Positions 63,883-64,000 of a stretch of 64,000 bases of DNA are shown here, in pieces (positions within the stretch are counted from its first letter, which is position 1; every line of letters begins with the position of its first letter). The translations under genes were made by a program, and so were the position numbers. The stretch comes from Terrabacter tumescens. Its GTDB lineage: Bacteria > Actinomycetota > Actinomycetes > Actinomycetales > Dermatophilaceae. Below the pieces are notes generated by a model. The model saw nothing but the letters and a program-made list of their open reading frames with translations, had not been told where the DNA came from and searched no databases. Location: positions 186,001 through 250,000 of the forward strand of contig NZ_BMNZ01000001.1 in the NCBI RefSeq assembly GCF_014646815.1, given 5' to 3'.

Positions 63883-64000
63883 TCAGCGTGGCCGGACGTC
63901 GACGCGGAGGATGCTGATCGACTGCCAGGGCGGCCCGTCGTCCCTGAAGTCCTCGCCGCCGACGCCTGCGACGTGCTCGACGACCGCGAGTCCCGAGGTG
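63883..64000 (-). CDS. 3' end of an unidentified gene
   Basis: The last 38 codons of a minus-strand gene that runs off the window. The peptide ends VVEHVAGVGGEDFRDDGPPW, then QSISILRVDVRPR, stop. Codon pattern is clearly coding (third positions GC). I do not recognise the family. Confidence 0.6.
   Translation of the reverse strand, partial: TSGLAVVEHVAGVGGEDFRDDGPPWQSISILRVDVRPR

Overview
The window is a 64-kb piece of a high-GC (about 70%) actinobacterial chromosome. Gene order and protein sequences fit the order Micrococcales, most likely family Intrasporangiaceae (Janibacter/Knoellia/Phycicoccus/Tetrasphaera-like). The family assignment is an inference from sequence feel and synteny, not from a search. 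It is mostly ordinary core chromosome: no insertion sequences, prophage, CRISPR array, tRNA or rRNA genes were seen. The backbone rpsO-pnp-dapB-(thyA-folA)-dapA-rnj-ftsK-rimO-pgsA-cinA-clgR-DUF3046-recA-recX-miaB-def-miaA-dapF-hflX-dinG-holA-rpsT-lepA is the classical actinobacterial order, interrupted by small accessory blocks.

Layout. 1-4.6 kb: 3' part of lpd, a small membrane protein, rpsO and pnp with a strong leader hairpin. 4.6-10.2 kb: a secreted GH25-like/FG-GAP protein (minus), dapB and trhO (plus), then a minus-strand operon GNAT-azlC-azlD-mmcQ. 10.2-14.1 kb: paaABCDE, the phenylacetyl-CoA epoxidase operon. 14.2-15.2 kb: a frameshifted AbiEi-like/DUF559 nuclease gene. 15.3-20.7 kb: thyA, folA, dapA, RNase J and a membrane EEP phosphatase. 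20.7-22.3 kb: a cysteine-desulfurase-like gene behind a SAM-IV riboswitch. 22.5-32.8 kb: ftsK, an ion-channel-like protein, an M19 dipeptidase, rimO-pgsA-cinA-clgR, and a beta-lactamase-fold hydrolase overlapping an L-Ala-D/L-Glu epimerase. 32.9-37.1 kb: a DUF3352 membrane protein, DUF3046, recA (LexA box plus a PafBC-type promoter) and recX. 37.3-44.3 kb: yceI with a MarR-type operator, miaB-def-miaA, arsR-sulP-dapF. 44.3-54.9 kb: a repeat pair, a nucleotidyltransferase and an RsmC-like methyltransferase, hflX, a three-gene overlapping operon of unknown role (zinc ribbon, double GNAT, four-TM protein), fhs, dinG, holA, rpsT. 55-64 kb: an orphan PemK-like protein, two MFS exporters, an M48 protease, lepA, an AraC regulator with a VOC protein, a tyrosine phosphatase, and the 3' end of an unknown gene.

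Themes. Three lysine/diaminopimelate genes (dapB, dapA, dapF) and several wall-recycling enzymes serve peptidoglycan. rnj, pnp, rpsO, rpsT, rimO, miaA, miaB, trhO, hflX and lepA serve RNA and translation. recA, recX, dinG, holA, ftsK and thyA/folA serve DNA. Two sequence-level patterns run through the whole window. First, at least 17 transcription units have a TANNNT-like -10 hexamer exactly 6-7 nt before the start codon, which predicts widespread leaderless mRNAs. Second, the heptamer GGCATAC/GTATGCC occurs at least 33 times, about five- to six-fold over composition, even where it forces the very rare ATA codon. The most solid regulatory discoveries are the SAM-IV riboswitch and the dual recA promoter region.
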